Shown here piece by piece: positions 5,214 to 11,351 of a DNA stretch of 17,148 bases. Within the stretch, counting starts at the first letter, position 1, and each line of letters starts with the position of its first letter. Location: the NCBI GenBank assembly GCA_026122915.1, contig JAGIXO010000028.1, positions 1-17,148 on the forward strand, read 5' to 3'. A model generated the notes under the pieces. That model was not told where the DNA came from and searched no databases. It saw nothing but the letters and a program-made list of their open reading frames with translations. This DNA comes from Candidatus Electronema nielsenii. GTDB lineage: Bacteria > Desulfobacterota > Desulfobulbia > Desulfobulbales > Desulfobulbaceae. Made by a program: the position numbers and the translations under genes.

Positions 5214-7501
5214 AAGGTACGCGGGCCTGCGGTTGGTGGCGCAGGTCGTTTTGCCGCCCCGCCGCCTGCAAGCTGGATGACGATATTGTCGGTCTTACGC
5301 AACCGCTTGGCTAAAGTTTTAAAGAGATGTCGGGCGATATCCGGGTATTTTTCCAACAGCTCCGGTAGCTTGTCGCCCGGATATTTTTTCACCTTACTGC
5401 GACCTACGGAAATGATTGAGGCATAGCGCGCCTCATCGAGAATGCAGGCCATCTCGCCAAAATATTCACCCGGTTCAGTGATCTCGGCGATCTTCTTGCC
5501 TTGCTTGAGTACCGCTACCTTGCCCCGTACCAGCTTGTAAAAGTTGCGGTCGTCTTGGTTACCTTCCTGAATGATAATGTCGCCGTCCTCGTACTCCTCT
5601 ACCGGCGGACTGACTAAATACGGCGGCAAAGTGTCTTGATGAGCGACAGTGTTTCCCATCACCTCGTCGAGGCTGGTTACGCCTTGAATAGCCTTCATAA
5701 TTGCAGCCATGCGCAGAGTGTACATGCCTGACTGCATAGCCACCTTGCGGAGTTGTTCTTCTGAAACCTGCGCTTGAATAGCCTGCGCTACTTCGGTAGT
5801 AACTTCCAGTAATTCAAAGAAACCCACCCGGCCTTTGTAGCCGCGACCGTTGCAGACCGCGCAACCCTTGGGGCCGTAGAGCTGAAAGCCCTCTGCGTCG
5901 AGCTGCTCATCAGTGAAGCCTAACTCTTTCAGTTTTTCCCGCTCCACTGTGACCGGTTGCTTGCACTTAGCGCAAAGCCTACGGCCCAATCGCTGGGCTA
6001 ATACCATCGTCAGCGAGCCTGCCAGAATATACGGTGGAATACCGATATCCACCATACGACTGACCGTGGCAATCGCGTCGTTGGTGTGCAGGGTACTGAA
6101 AACTAAGTGGCCGGTCATAGCTGCTTTCATCGCAATTTCGGCAGTACTAAGATCGCGGATCTCGCCGACCATGATGATGTCCGGGTCCTGGCGGAGAAAG
6201 GCTTTCAAGGCTGCCGGGAAGGTCATACCAACCTCAGAGTTGACGTTGACCTGACAGATGCCTTTGAAGTTAAACTCAACCGGATCCTCAGCGGTCAGAA
6301 TTTTGATATCCTCACTGTTCAGGGAGTTGAGGGCCGAGTAGAGGGTAACAGTTTTACCGGAACCGGTGGGGCCAGTAACGAGCAGCAGACCCTGCGGGCG
6401 ATTGAGACAGCGTTTCAGGGATTCAAAGGTATCTACTTCAAAACCGAGCTTGGTCAAGTTGACGTTCAGCGAGCTTTTGTCCAAAATACGAAGGACGATG
6501 CCCTCGCCGTGCAGGAGCGGCAGTGTAGAAACACGGAAGTCAACCGCCTTGTTACGACCCATGCGGATACTGATACGACCGTCCTGGGGTATCCGGCGTT
6601 CGGTAATGTTCAAGTTAGCCAGAATCTTCATGCGGGCGGAGAGCGCATTCTTGATGGTCAGCGGCAGGTTCATGGACTTAAACAGGGTGCCGTCCTTCCG
6701 GTAGCGCACTTGCATGGTCTTTTCAAAGGGTTCGATATGGATATCGCTGACCCCGTCCTGCACGGCCTTGACCAAGATGCCGTTCACTAACTTGATAATC
6801 GGTGCGTCGTTGGCGGAGAACTGGCTGGATTTATCGTCATCTTCGCCGTCGGAGTCCTCAATCTCGAAGTCTTCCGCTGCGTCGGATACCAGCGCACCCC
6901 AGTCCTCAACCTGCTCGACCTGCTCAACCTGCTCTTCTTCACCTGTACCGAAAAAAGTTTTGTACTCTTCGTCAGTTATCTTGTAATGCGTGCGATACGC
7001 ATCGACAATATTCCGGGTGGTGGAGACGCAGACGTTCAGGGCCAACTTGAGAGCATTTTGCAGCTCCTCCACTTCCATCGCGTCCGTCGGCTCGGACATG
7101 GTGATTTGGAGGGTGTCACCAGCCAAACGAAGCGGAAAGGCCAGATACTTCTTGGCCATTTCATAGGGCATCAGCTTGAGGGCATCTTGACTTGGTGCCT
7201 CCTCAGCAATGTTGACTGCCGAGTAGTTGTGCTGCCTGCTCAGAAAGTTGACAATCGTATCTTCTTCAATGATACCGCTGTCGAGAAAAATTTTTCCCAG
7301 CCGCTCGCCAGTTTTTTTATGAATGACCTGGGCGTTGGTAAACTCAGCAGAAGTGACATAACCTGCCTTCTGGAGCAACTCACCAATTTTGAGCCTGCCT
7401 GCTCCTGACTGATCCTTGACAGTCCGTTTCAGAGCCGCCTTTTGATCTGCGGCTGCCGCCGGTTTTTTGGTCGGTGGGGCTGCTGGTTTTTTATTATCCA
7501 T
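5210..7501 (-). CDS. PilB/GspE-type assembly ATPase with C-terminal cNMP-binding domain
   Basis: Cytoplasmic hexameric ATPase that powers type IV pilus or type II secretion pseudopilus assembly. In the 763-residue product (ATG at 7499-7501): a Lys/Ala/Pro-rich tail (1-35); an MshEN domain (36-156) with two copies of the RLGxxLxxxG-type motif known to bind c-di-GMP; an acidic linker (about 186-225) with EQVEQVEQVE; the ATPase core with Walker A GPTGSGKT (377-384), Walker B DIIMVGEIRD (441-450) and His box TGHLVFSTLHTNDA; and the tetracysteine zinc site Cys510, Cys513, Cys547, Cys550. The extra C-terminal part (about 632-746) is a CRP-like cyclic-nucleotide-binding domain with a phosphate-binding cassette FGEMACILDEARYAS retaining Gly-Glu and Arg-x-Ala. 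Usual PilB is about 570 residues. Codons upstream of ATG to 7633 are open but lack family similarity. Whether it drives pili or secretion is unclear, as no other pilus gene is in the window. Confidence 0.9.
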   Translation of the reverse strand: MDNKKPAAPPTKKPAAAADQKAALKRTVKDQSGAGRLKIGELLQKAGYVTSAEFTNAQVIHKKTGERLGKIFLDSGIIEEDTIVNFLSRQHNYSAVNIAEEAPSQDALKLMPYEMAKKYLAFPLRLAGDTLQITMSEPTDAMEVEELQNALKLALNVCVSTTRNIVDAYRTHYKITDEEYKTFFGTGEEEQVEQVEQVEDWGALVSDAAEDFEIEDSDGEDDDKSSQFSANDAPIIKLVNGILVKAVQDGVSDIHIEPFEKTMQVRYRKDGTLFKSMNLPLTIKNALSARMKILANLNITERRIPQDGRISIRMGRNKAVDFRVSTLPLLHGEGIVLRILDKSSLNVNLTKLGFEVDTFESLKRCLNRPQGLLLVTGPTGSGKTVTLYSALNSLNSEDIKILTAEDPVEFNFKGICQVNVNSEVGMTFPAALKAFLRQDPDIIMVGEIRDLSTAEIAMKAAMTGHLVFSTLHTNDAIATVSRMVDIGIPPYILAGSLTMVLAQRLGRRLCAKCKQPVTVEREKLKELGFTDEQLDAEGFQLYGPKGCAVCNGRGYKGRVGFFELLEVTTEVAQAIQAQVSEEQLRKVAMQSGMYTLRMAAIMKAIQGVTSLDEVMGNTVAHQDTLPPYLVSPPVEEYEDGDIIIQEGNQDDRNFYKLVRGKVAVLKQGKKIAEITEPGEYFGEMACILDEARYASIISVGRSKVKKYPGDKLPELLEKYPDIARHLFKTLAKRLRKTDNIVIQLAGGGAAKRPAPPTAGPRTL

Positions 7502-7786
7502 AGGTTCTCGGCGCAGAGGAATGCTTGTTTTTCTGAACAGTCTTGGCTTGTATCTTACCGTAAAATGAAAAGAGCCAAAAGGATTTTTCCCCTGAGACCC
7601 GTTTTTTGCCCTGTTTACGGCAAAGGCCAGCATTTTTTAGCTCCATGCTATACCGCCCGCCCAACATGCGGAACACTTTGTGTCTGCGGAAGGCATTTTT
7701 GTATTGTTCAGATTGTGTTCAGCATGTTATTTTCCGGCAAACCGTTAAAATTGCGAAAATCCGCCAGAGAGTAACAAGGAGAGAAC

Positions 7787-8179
7787 ATGTTTGAAGTATC
7801 TGGAGCAGCACTGAAGGTGCTGGCCGAATATCTTATCGAGCAGAACATTAACTCGGTTATTCGCATTACGTCGATGGCTGATCACTGCGCCGGGCCGCAT
7901 CTACGGATCAGCGTGTGCGAAAAATTGTCCAATGACGTAGTGCTTGAGCGCGACGAGATCGTGTTTGTTATCAACAAAGAATTGCTGGCGGAATGCGGCT
8001 CTATCAGCGTGGATTACATAGAATCTAGCAACACCTGCTGCTGTAGCGGCGGCTGTGCCGGTTTCCGTATCAGCGGGGAGAAAAAATTTCTCTTCTCCGG
8101 CAGATGCACCACTGAGCCAAATCGCTGTGATCTACGTTGCGGCATGTCGTCGCCTCCCCCGCAGCAATCTCTTCTTTGA
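7787..8179 (+). CDS. Cys-rich HesB/IscA-like protein
   Basis: A 130-residue protein with the A-type carrier (HesB/IscA) layout: FEVSGAALKVLAEYL opening helix, a short RITSMADHCAGPHLRI core with Cys34, and a VFVINKELLAECGSISVDYI strand pair followed by GFRIS. Cys34 falls where the HesB-like selenoproteins of deltaproteobacteria carry selenocysteine. There are ten Cys in all: 34, 44, 70, 84, 85, 86, 90, 107, 114 and 118, including a CCCSGGC cluster and a Cys-rich tail. The canonical IscA C-terminal CGC is not present in its usual form. It may bind an Fe-S cluster or another metal, or carry out thiol redox chemistry; function is inferred. ATG at 7787 has a good AAGGAG five bases upstream. It is divergent from the ATPase gene and is followed by an exported thioredoxin-fold gene. 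Confidence 0.75.
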   Translation: MFEVSGAALKVLAEYLIEQNINSVIRITSMADHCAGPHLRISVCEKLSNDVVLERDEIVFVINKELLAECGSISVDYIESSNTCCCSGGCAGFRISGEKKFLFSGRCTTEPNRCDLRCGMSSPPPQQSLL

Positions 8180-8290
8180 ACAACATGCTTGATTTCCTGC
8201 GGTAAAAATCGTACATTGCGTATCGCTTGTTCTGTTTGTAGGCCATTAGTTGGTCTGCTTCACCGCTTCCTCAACCCACTGCTTTTCATC

Positions 8291-9115
8291 ATGATACAAT
8301 TGAATATTGCCGCATTTGTTTTGGGCTGCGTCTTCCTTGCCGCCTCCTCTGCTTCTGCTTCGCCTCATGAAGCGGCGGGTCATGAGGCGGCGGGCTGTGG
8401 CGCAGGTGACTGTCGGGACTGCCACTCTGTTAACAAAAAAGAAATCTCTGATCTACTCAAAGGCAAGGTGAGCGAGGTGCTGGATGTCAGGCGCAGCGAG
8501 GTGCCAGGCCTTTGGGACGTGGATGCGATCTATGAAGGTCAGAAGGTGCCGCTGTATATTGATTTTTCTAAGAAATATCTGATCAGCGGCAGCGTGATCA
8601 AGCTGGAGAGCAACGAAGATTTGAGCGAGCGGAAGTTTGTCAGTATGAACAAAATTGATGTGAGCAAAATTTCGTTAGATGACGCAGTCGTGATTGGCAA
8701 GGCGGATGCGGCAGGCAAAATCATCGTCTTCGACGACCCTGAATGCAAATTCTGCGCCAAGCTCCACCCAGAGATGGAAAAAGTGGTGGCCCAGCATCCT
8801 GAGCTGGCTTTTTTCATTAAGCTTTTTCCGTTGCCCTTGCATCCGGGTTCATTGCCCAAAGCCAAGGCAATTGTCTGCGCCAAAACCAAAGGTGATAACA
8901 GTCGGGCCGCTGTTCTACTCAGCGATGCCCTGAAAGGAAAACCGGTGCCTGCGGCGGACTGCGAAACCGACCAGATTGACAAAAATATCGCGTTGGCTAA
9001 AGAACTGCACATTGCTACCACGCCAACGTTGATCACGCCGGACGGTCGGGTGCTGCCAGGTTATAAAACGGCAGAGGACATTGTCGCGGCAGTAAAGGAA
9101 ACAGCAGGTCAATAA
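8291..9115 (+). CDS. Exported DsbC-like thioredoxin-fold protein with N-terminal CxxCH
   Basis: A periplasmic protein of 274 residues from the ATG at 8291. Residues 1-24 form a signal peptide (hydrophobic IAAFVLGCVFLAA, then SASA before SPHE). A CRDCH motif at residues 41-45, with another Cys at 36, resembles a c-type heme site. Residues about 50-125 correspond to the DsbC-type dimerisation region (LDVRRSEVPGLWDV, YIDFSKKYLISG). The catalytic thioredoxin-fold domain follows: FDDPECKFCAKLHPEM with Cys152 and Cys155, and the cis-Pro loop ATTPTLITPDG. DsbC-like proteins with this N-terminal CxxCH occur in Geobacter and Desulfobulbales relatives. The likely role is disulfide isomerisation or reduction, perhaps for cytochrome maturation. 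The frame is open upstream to 8180, but the signal peptide places the start at 8291, which has no obvious Shine-Dalgarno. Confidence 0.85.
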   Translation: MIQLNIAAFVLGCVFLAASSASASPHEAAGHEAAGCGAGDCRDCHSVNKKEISDLLKGKVSEVLDVRRSEVPGLWDVDAIYEGQKVPLYIDFSKKYLISGSVIKLESNEDLSERKFVSMNKIDVSKISLDDAVVIGKADAAGKIIVFDDPECKFCAKLHPEMEKVVAQHPELAFFIKLFPLPLHPGSLPKAKAIVCAKTKGDNSRAAVLLSDALKGKPVPAADCETDQIDKNIALAKELHIATTPTLITPDGRVLPGYKTAEDIVAAVKETAGQ

Positions 9116-9128
9116 GCTGACTGTAGCA

Positions 9129-9157
9129 TTTGGGTCGGGACAGCATTCCGGCCCAAA
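9129..9157 (+). terminator. Stem-loop downstream of the DsbC-like gene, no U tract
   Basis: TTTGGGTCGG (9129-9138) pairs with CCGGCCCAAA (9148-9157) over ten pairs with one G-U, closing a nine-base loop, 14 bases after the stop codon. No T run follows, so it may stabilise the mRNA 3' end rather than terminate on its own. Confidence 0.4.
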
Positions 9158-9204
9158 ATCAAGCCGTTACCCTTCCTCAGCAACTTTTCCTTTGCCGGAC
9201 AAAC

Positions 9205-9238
9205 AAAAAAACCTCGAATCCTTATTCAGGAGTCGAGG
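9205..9238 (-). terminator. Intrinsic terminator of the tRNA gene
   Basis: On the minus strand a stem of eleven positions with one mismatch (bases 9228-9238 against 9212-9222) closes a five-base loop and is followed by seven T (A run at 9205-9211 on the plus strand). It lies 26 bases past the tRNA 3' end. Confidence 0.88.
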
Positions 9239-9263
9239 GCATAACGGACAAGCCGGATATTTT

Positions 9264-9340
9264 TGGTGGCGATGCAGGGACTTGAACCCCGGACACTACG
9301 GATATGAGCCGTATGCTCTAACCAACTGAGCTACATCGCC
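9264..9340 (-). tRNA. tRNA with CAU anticodon (probably elongator tRNA-Met)
   Basis: Read on the minus strand, the 77-base cloverleaf is complete. The acceptor GGCGATG pairs with CATCGCC, the D arm is GCTC/GAGC, the anticodon stem TACGG/CCGTA holds the loop CTCATAT (anticodon CAT), and the T arm has TTCAAGT between CGGGG and CCCTG. Discriminator A is followed by an encoded CCA. The acceptor begins G-G with a paired first position, so it is not the initiator. A lysidine-modified tRNA-Ile also has CAU in the gene; overall similarity to deltaproteobacterial elongator Met is why Met is preferred. Confidence 0.95.
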
Positions 9341-9358
9341 TTGATTGCAAGATCGATT

Positions 9359-9387
9359 ATTATGCTCAATTTTATTCTTATTGTCAA
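9359..9387 (-). promoter_or_regulatory. Sigma-70 promoter of the tRNA gene
   Basis: On the minus strand a perfect TTGACA (-35; plus-strand 9382-9387) and CATAAT (-10, five of six; 9359-9364) are separated by 17 bases. Transcription would start near 9352, about a dozen bases before the mature tRNA 5' end. The spacer is A+T-rich, as in strong stable-RNA promoters. Confidence 0.82.
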
Positions 9388-9560
9388 GAGAGAAACGCGC
9401 TGAAAAAAGGAACTGGCTGCTGGAAATGCGGGGATTGGCTCCTGTTTCCTTTTAGTGGCAGTAATTCCTTGTGCTGCATCAGGAAAAAGTGAATAATAAA
9501 AAAGATCAAATATCGCGCACTGCCTCTGTGAAGCGGTCTGTCGCACGACCAAAAATACCC

Positions 9561-11156
9561 ATGAAACAAGATGTTAAGAGTATGCGAAAAATGCTAAACC
9601 GAATTGTGTTGATAGCTTTGTTTCTCCTGCTGACAGTCGCGCCGGGTATGACTGCTGAATTTCTTCTTTTTTATAGCAATGATGTGCATGGTGAAACTGA
9701 ACCCTGTGGGTGCAAATCGCGGCAGCTAGGCGGTCTGTCCAGAGCAGCCTCACAGATAAGTCGTTTTGCCGAATTAGAAAAATTACCGTGGCTGCTTTTA
9801 GACAGTGGCGGCCTGCTTTTTAAACAGAGCAGCTTACCGTCCGGGCAGGAGGAACAGGAACGAATCACTGCTGTAGGTATCGCCGAGGCCATGCAGTCCA
9901 TGAACTGTCGGGCAGTTGGTCTTGAGGCCCATGATTTGGCAGGCGGAGTTGAGTTGCTCAAAAAAATGCAGAAGGAACAGAAGCTGACTTGGCTCTCCAT
10001 GAATTTGGTCGATGCCAAGAAAAAGCAATTAGTTTTCAATCCTTGGCTGTTGACAGAGACCGCTGGGCTACAGGTAGCCGTATTAGGTCTCACTGGCGGA
10101 CAGATGATGCTGGATTCTGCGCCAGATAAAACAGGCTACACGGTACTGCCGTGGAAGGAAACTCTGCCTAAGGCACTTGAGCAGGTCAAAGGCAAGGCGG
10201 CGATGATTATTCTGCTTTCCAGCTATCCTTATGAGGTGAATAAGGAAATCGCGGAGGCATATCCGGCGGTGCATTTGCTTCTTGCCTCTGGCCCAGCAGC
10301 AGCGGCAACCTATCCCTTCATGGTCGATGATACGCTGTTTGCACAAACAGGCGCACGGGGCAAAACCTTGGGTATGATGCGCATCAGCTGGACTGAAGTG
10401 GAAAAATGGGAGGAAAGTGATCTGAGTAAAATCCGATTGGAACAAAATCGGCTTGATCAGATCACCTTGCAAATAAGCCGTTTGGAGCAGCAAACTGAGG
10501 GTAAAAGTTTAGCCAAGGATGACATCGGCTATCAGAAGCTATTGACGGAGAAAAAAGAGGCTGAAAAAAAAATTAAAACCCTACAGGACAAGAAACAGCC
10601 GGACGGCGAAAATTTTTGTCGCTTCAGCAACCAGTTTATTGCCTTAGAATCTTCGTTACCGGAAGACCCTAAAGTACGCGAGATTATGATGCGGACCAAG
10701 CAGAAGATCAATAATCTGAATCAAGAGCGATCAGCGGCGGAGAACAGCGCAGCCCTGCTCAAGACTTTGGTGGGCTGGCAGAGATGCGGAGAATGTCATG
10801 CCGAGCAGATGGCATTCTGGCAGAAGACCAGCCATGCCCAGAGCGTGCGAACGCTGGAAGGAAAAAATCAGCAGTTCAACCAAGACTGCTTGGTTTGCCA
10901 TGTCACCTTACCTACGCGCGATTTGGCTACAGTGAAGGCGGACAAATTGCTTGATCACCTCCCCGATCAGTTAAAAAACGTGGGTTGTGAAAACTGCCAC
11001 GGCCCGGCAGCGGGCCATGCTGCGTCTCCAGCACAGGTGCCGGTTTCTATGCCCAAGCCTGATGAGCAAACCTGCAAAAGTTGCCACACGCCGGAACACG
11101 ATGACCATTTTGTCTTTGCCGATAAAGCAGCCAAAATACGCTGCCCAAAACGATGA
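9561..11156 (+). CDS. 5'-nucleotidase-like / cytochrome c554-like tetraheme fusion protein
   Basis: Exported protein of 531 residues from ATG 9561 (ATG 9582 or 9591 are also possible; all precede the signal peptide LNRIVLIALFLLLTVAPGMTA). The first half resembles the metallophosphoesterase domain of 5'-nucleotidases: YSNDVHGETEPCGC with the Asp-x-His pair, LLDSGG (second metal Asp), and LEAHDLAGG in the position of the usual GNHE/D motif, which is altered. A charged Lys/Glu/Gln-rich coiled-coil segment (about 285-385) links it to the C-terminal part, which has four CxxCH heme sites: CGECH (409), CLVCH (443), CENCH (476) and CKSCH (505), in the cytochrome c554 pattern (FWQKTSHAQSVRTL, NCHGPAAGHA). 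Expected to be a periplasmic or surface electron carrier. The phosphatase-like half may be catalytic or only structural; the altered His motif leaves this open. Confidence 0.85.
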   Translation: MKQDVKSMRKMLNRIVLIALFLLLTVAPGMTAEFLLFYSNDVHGETEPCGCKSRQLGGLSRAASQISRFAELEKLPWLLLDSGGLLFKQSSLPSGQEEQERITAVGIAEAMQSMNCRAVGLEAHDLAGGVELLKKMQKEQKLTWLSMNLVDAKKKQLVFNPWLLTETAGLQVAVLGLTGGQMMLDSAPDKTGYTVLPWKETLPKALEQVKGKAAMIILLSSYPYEVNKEIAEAYPAVHLLLASGPAAAATYPFMVDDTLFAQTGARGKTLGMMRISWTEVEKWEESDLSKIRLEQNRLDQITLQISRLEQQTEGKSLAKDDIGYQKLLTEKKEAEKKIKTLQDKKQPDGENFCRFSNQFIALESSLPEDPKVREIMMRTKQKINNLNQERSAAENSAALLKTLVGWQRCGECHAEQMAFWQKTSHAQSVRTLEGKNQQFNQDCLVCHVTLPTRDLATVKADKLLDHLPDQLKNVGCENCHGPAAGHAASPAQVPVSMPKPDEQTCKSCHTPEHDDHFVFADKAAKIRCPKR

Positions 11157-11201
11157 ATTTTCCCCGCTCAAAGAGAGAAAACTAGACCGGAGGTTGAACT
11201 A

Positions 11202-11242
11202 CAGAAGGAAAAAAGATAAACTTTAAACAGAAACTCCTTCTG
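11202..11242 (+). other. Stem-loop in the leader/intergenic region
   Basis: CAGAAGGA (11202-11209) is a perfect inverted match to TCCTTCTG (11235-11242), with a 25-base A-rich loop. It directly precedes two mutually exclusive stems at 11245-11297, so it may belong to one folded leader. Confidence 0.4.
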
Positions 11243-11272
11243 ATGCAGGACGGAGCCAGAAAAAATCTGCGT

Positions 11273-11307
11273 CTGCCGGGCTGGAGGAGACCGGCAGTGG
11301 ATTTTTT
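11273..11307 (+). terminator. Terminator-like hairpin before the CxxxCH cytochrome gene
   Basis: CTGCCGG (11273-11279) pairs with CCGGCAG (11291-11297) around an 11-base loop; TGGA and then six T (11302-11307) follow. It could end the upstream cytochrome transcript or act as an attenuator for the downstream gene, because its left arm can instead pair with upstream bases 11245-11252. Confidence 0.55.
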
Positions 11308-11351
11308 ACTGAGGGTAGCTTCAAGGCTCGCATAAATCAGGCAAGAGAAAT

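Noticed and set aside
6107..6790. 227-codon plus-strand frame opposite the ATPase gene.
   Set aside because: It is antisense to the conserved ATPase core; its product has no recognisable motif and results from codon bias on the other strand.
6910..6945. Short tandem repeat encoding EQVEQVEQVE, considered as a CRISPR or regulatory repeat.
   Set aside because: It is a three-copy, nine-base coding microrepeat in an acidic linker without spacers.
7552..7578. Possible minus-strand promoter for the ATPase gene (TTGGCT and TAAGAT).
   Set aside because: Each box matches only four of six positions and the spacing is 15 bases, too short to support a call.
8177..8290. HesB-like and DsbC-like frames are the same frame, separated by one TGA at 8177-8179, raising the idea of selenocysteine readthrough.
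   Set aside because: The bases between give an unconvincing peptide, the second product has its own signal peptide from ATG 8291, and a cytosolic carrier fused before a signal peptide makes no sense. No SECIS-like hairpin was seen after the TGA.
11241..11307. Idea of a c-di-GMP (GEMM) riboswitch before the cytochrome gene.
   Set aside because: The conserved GEMM core sequences were not found; only competing stems are supported.
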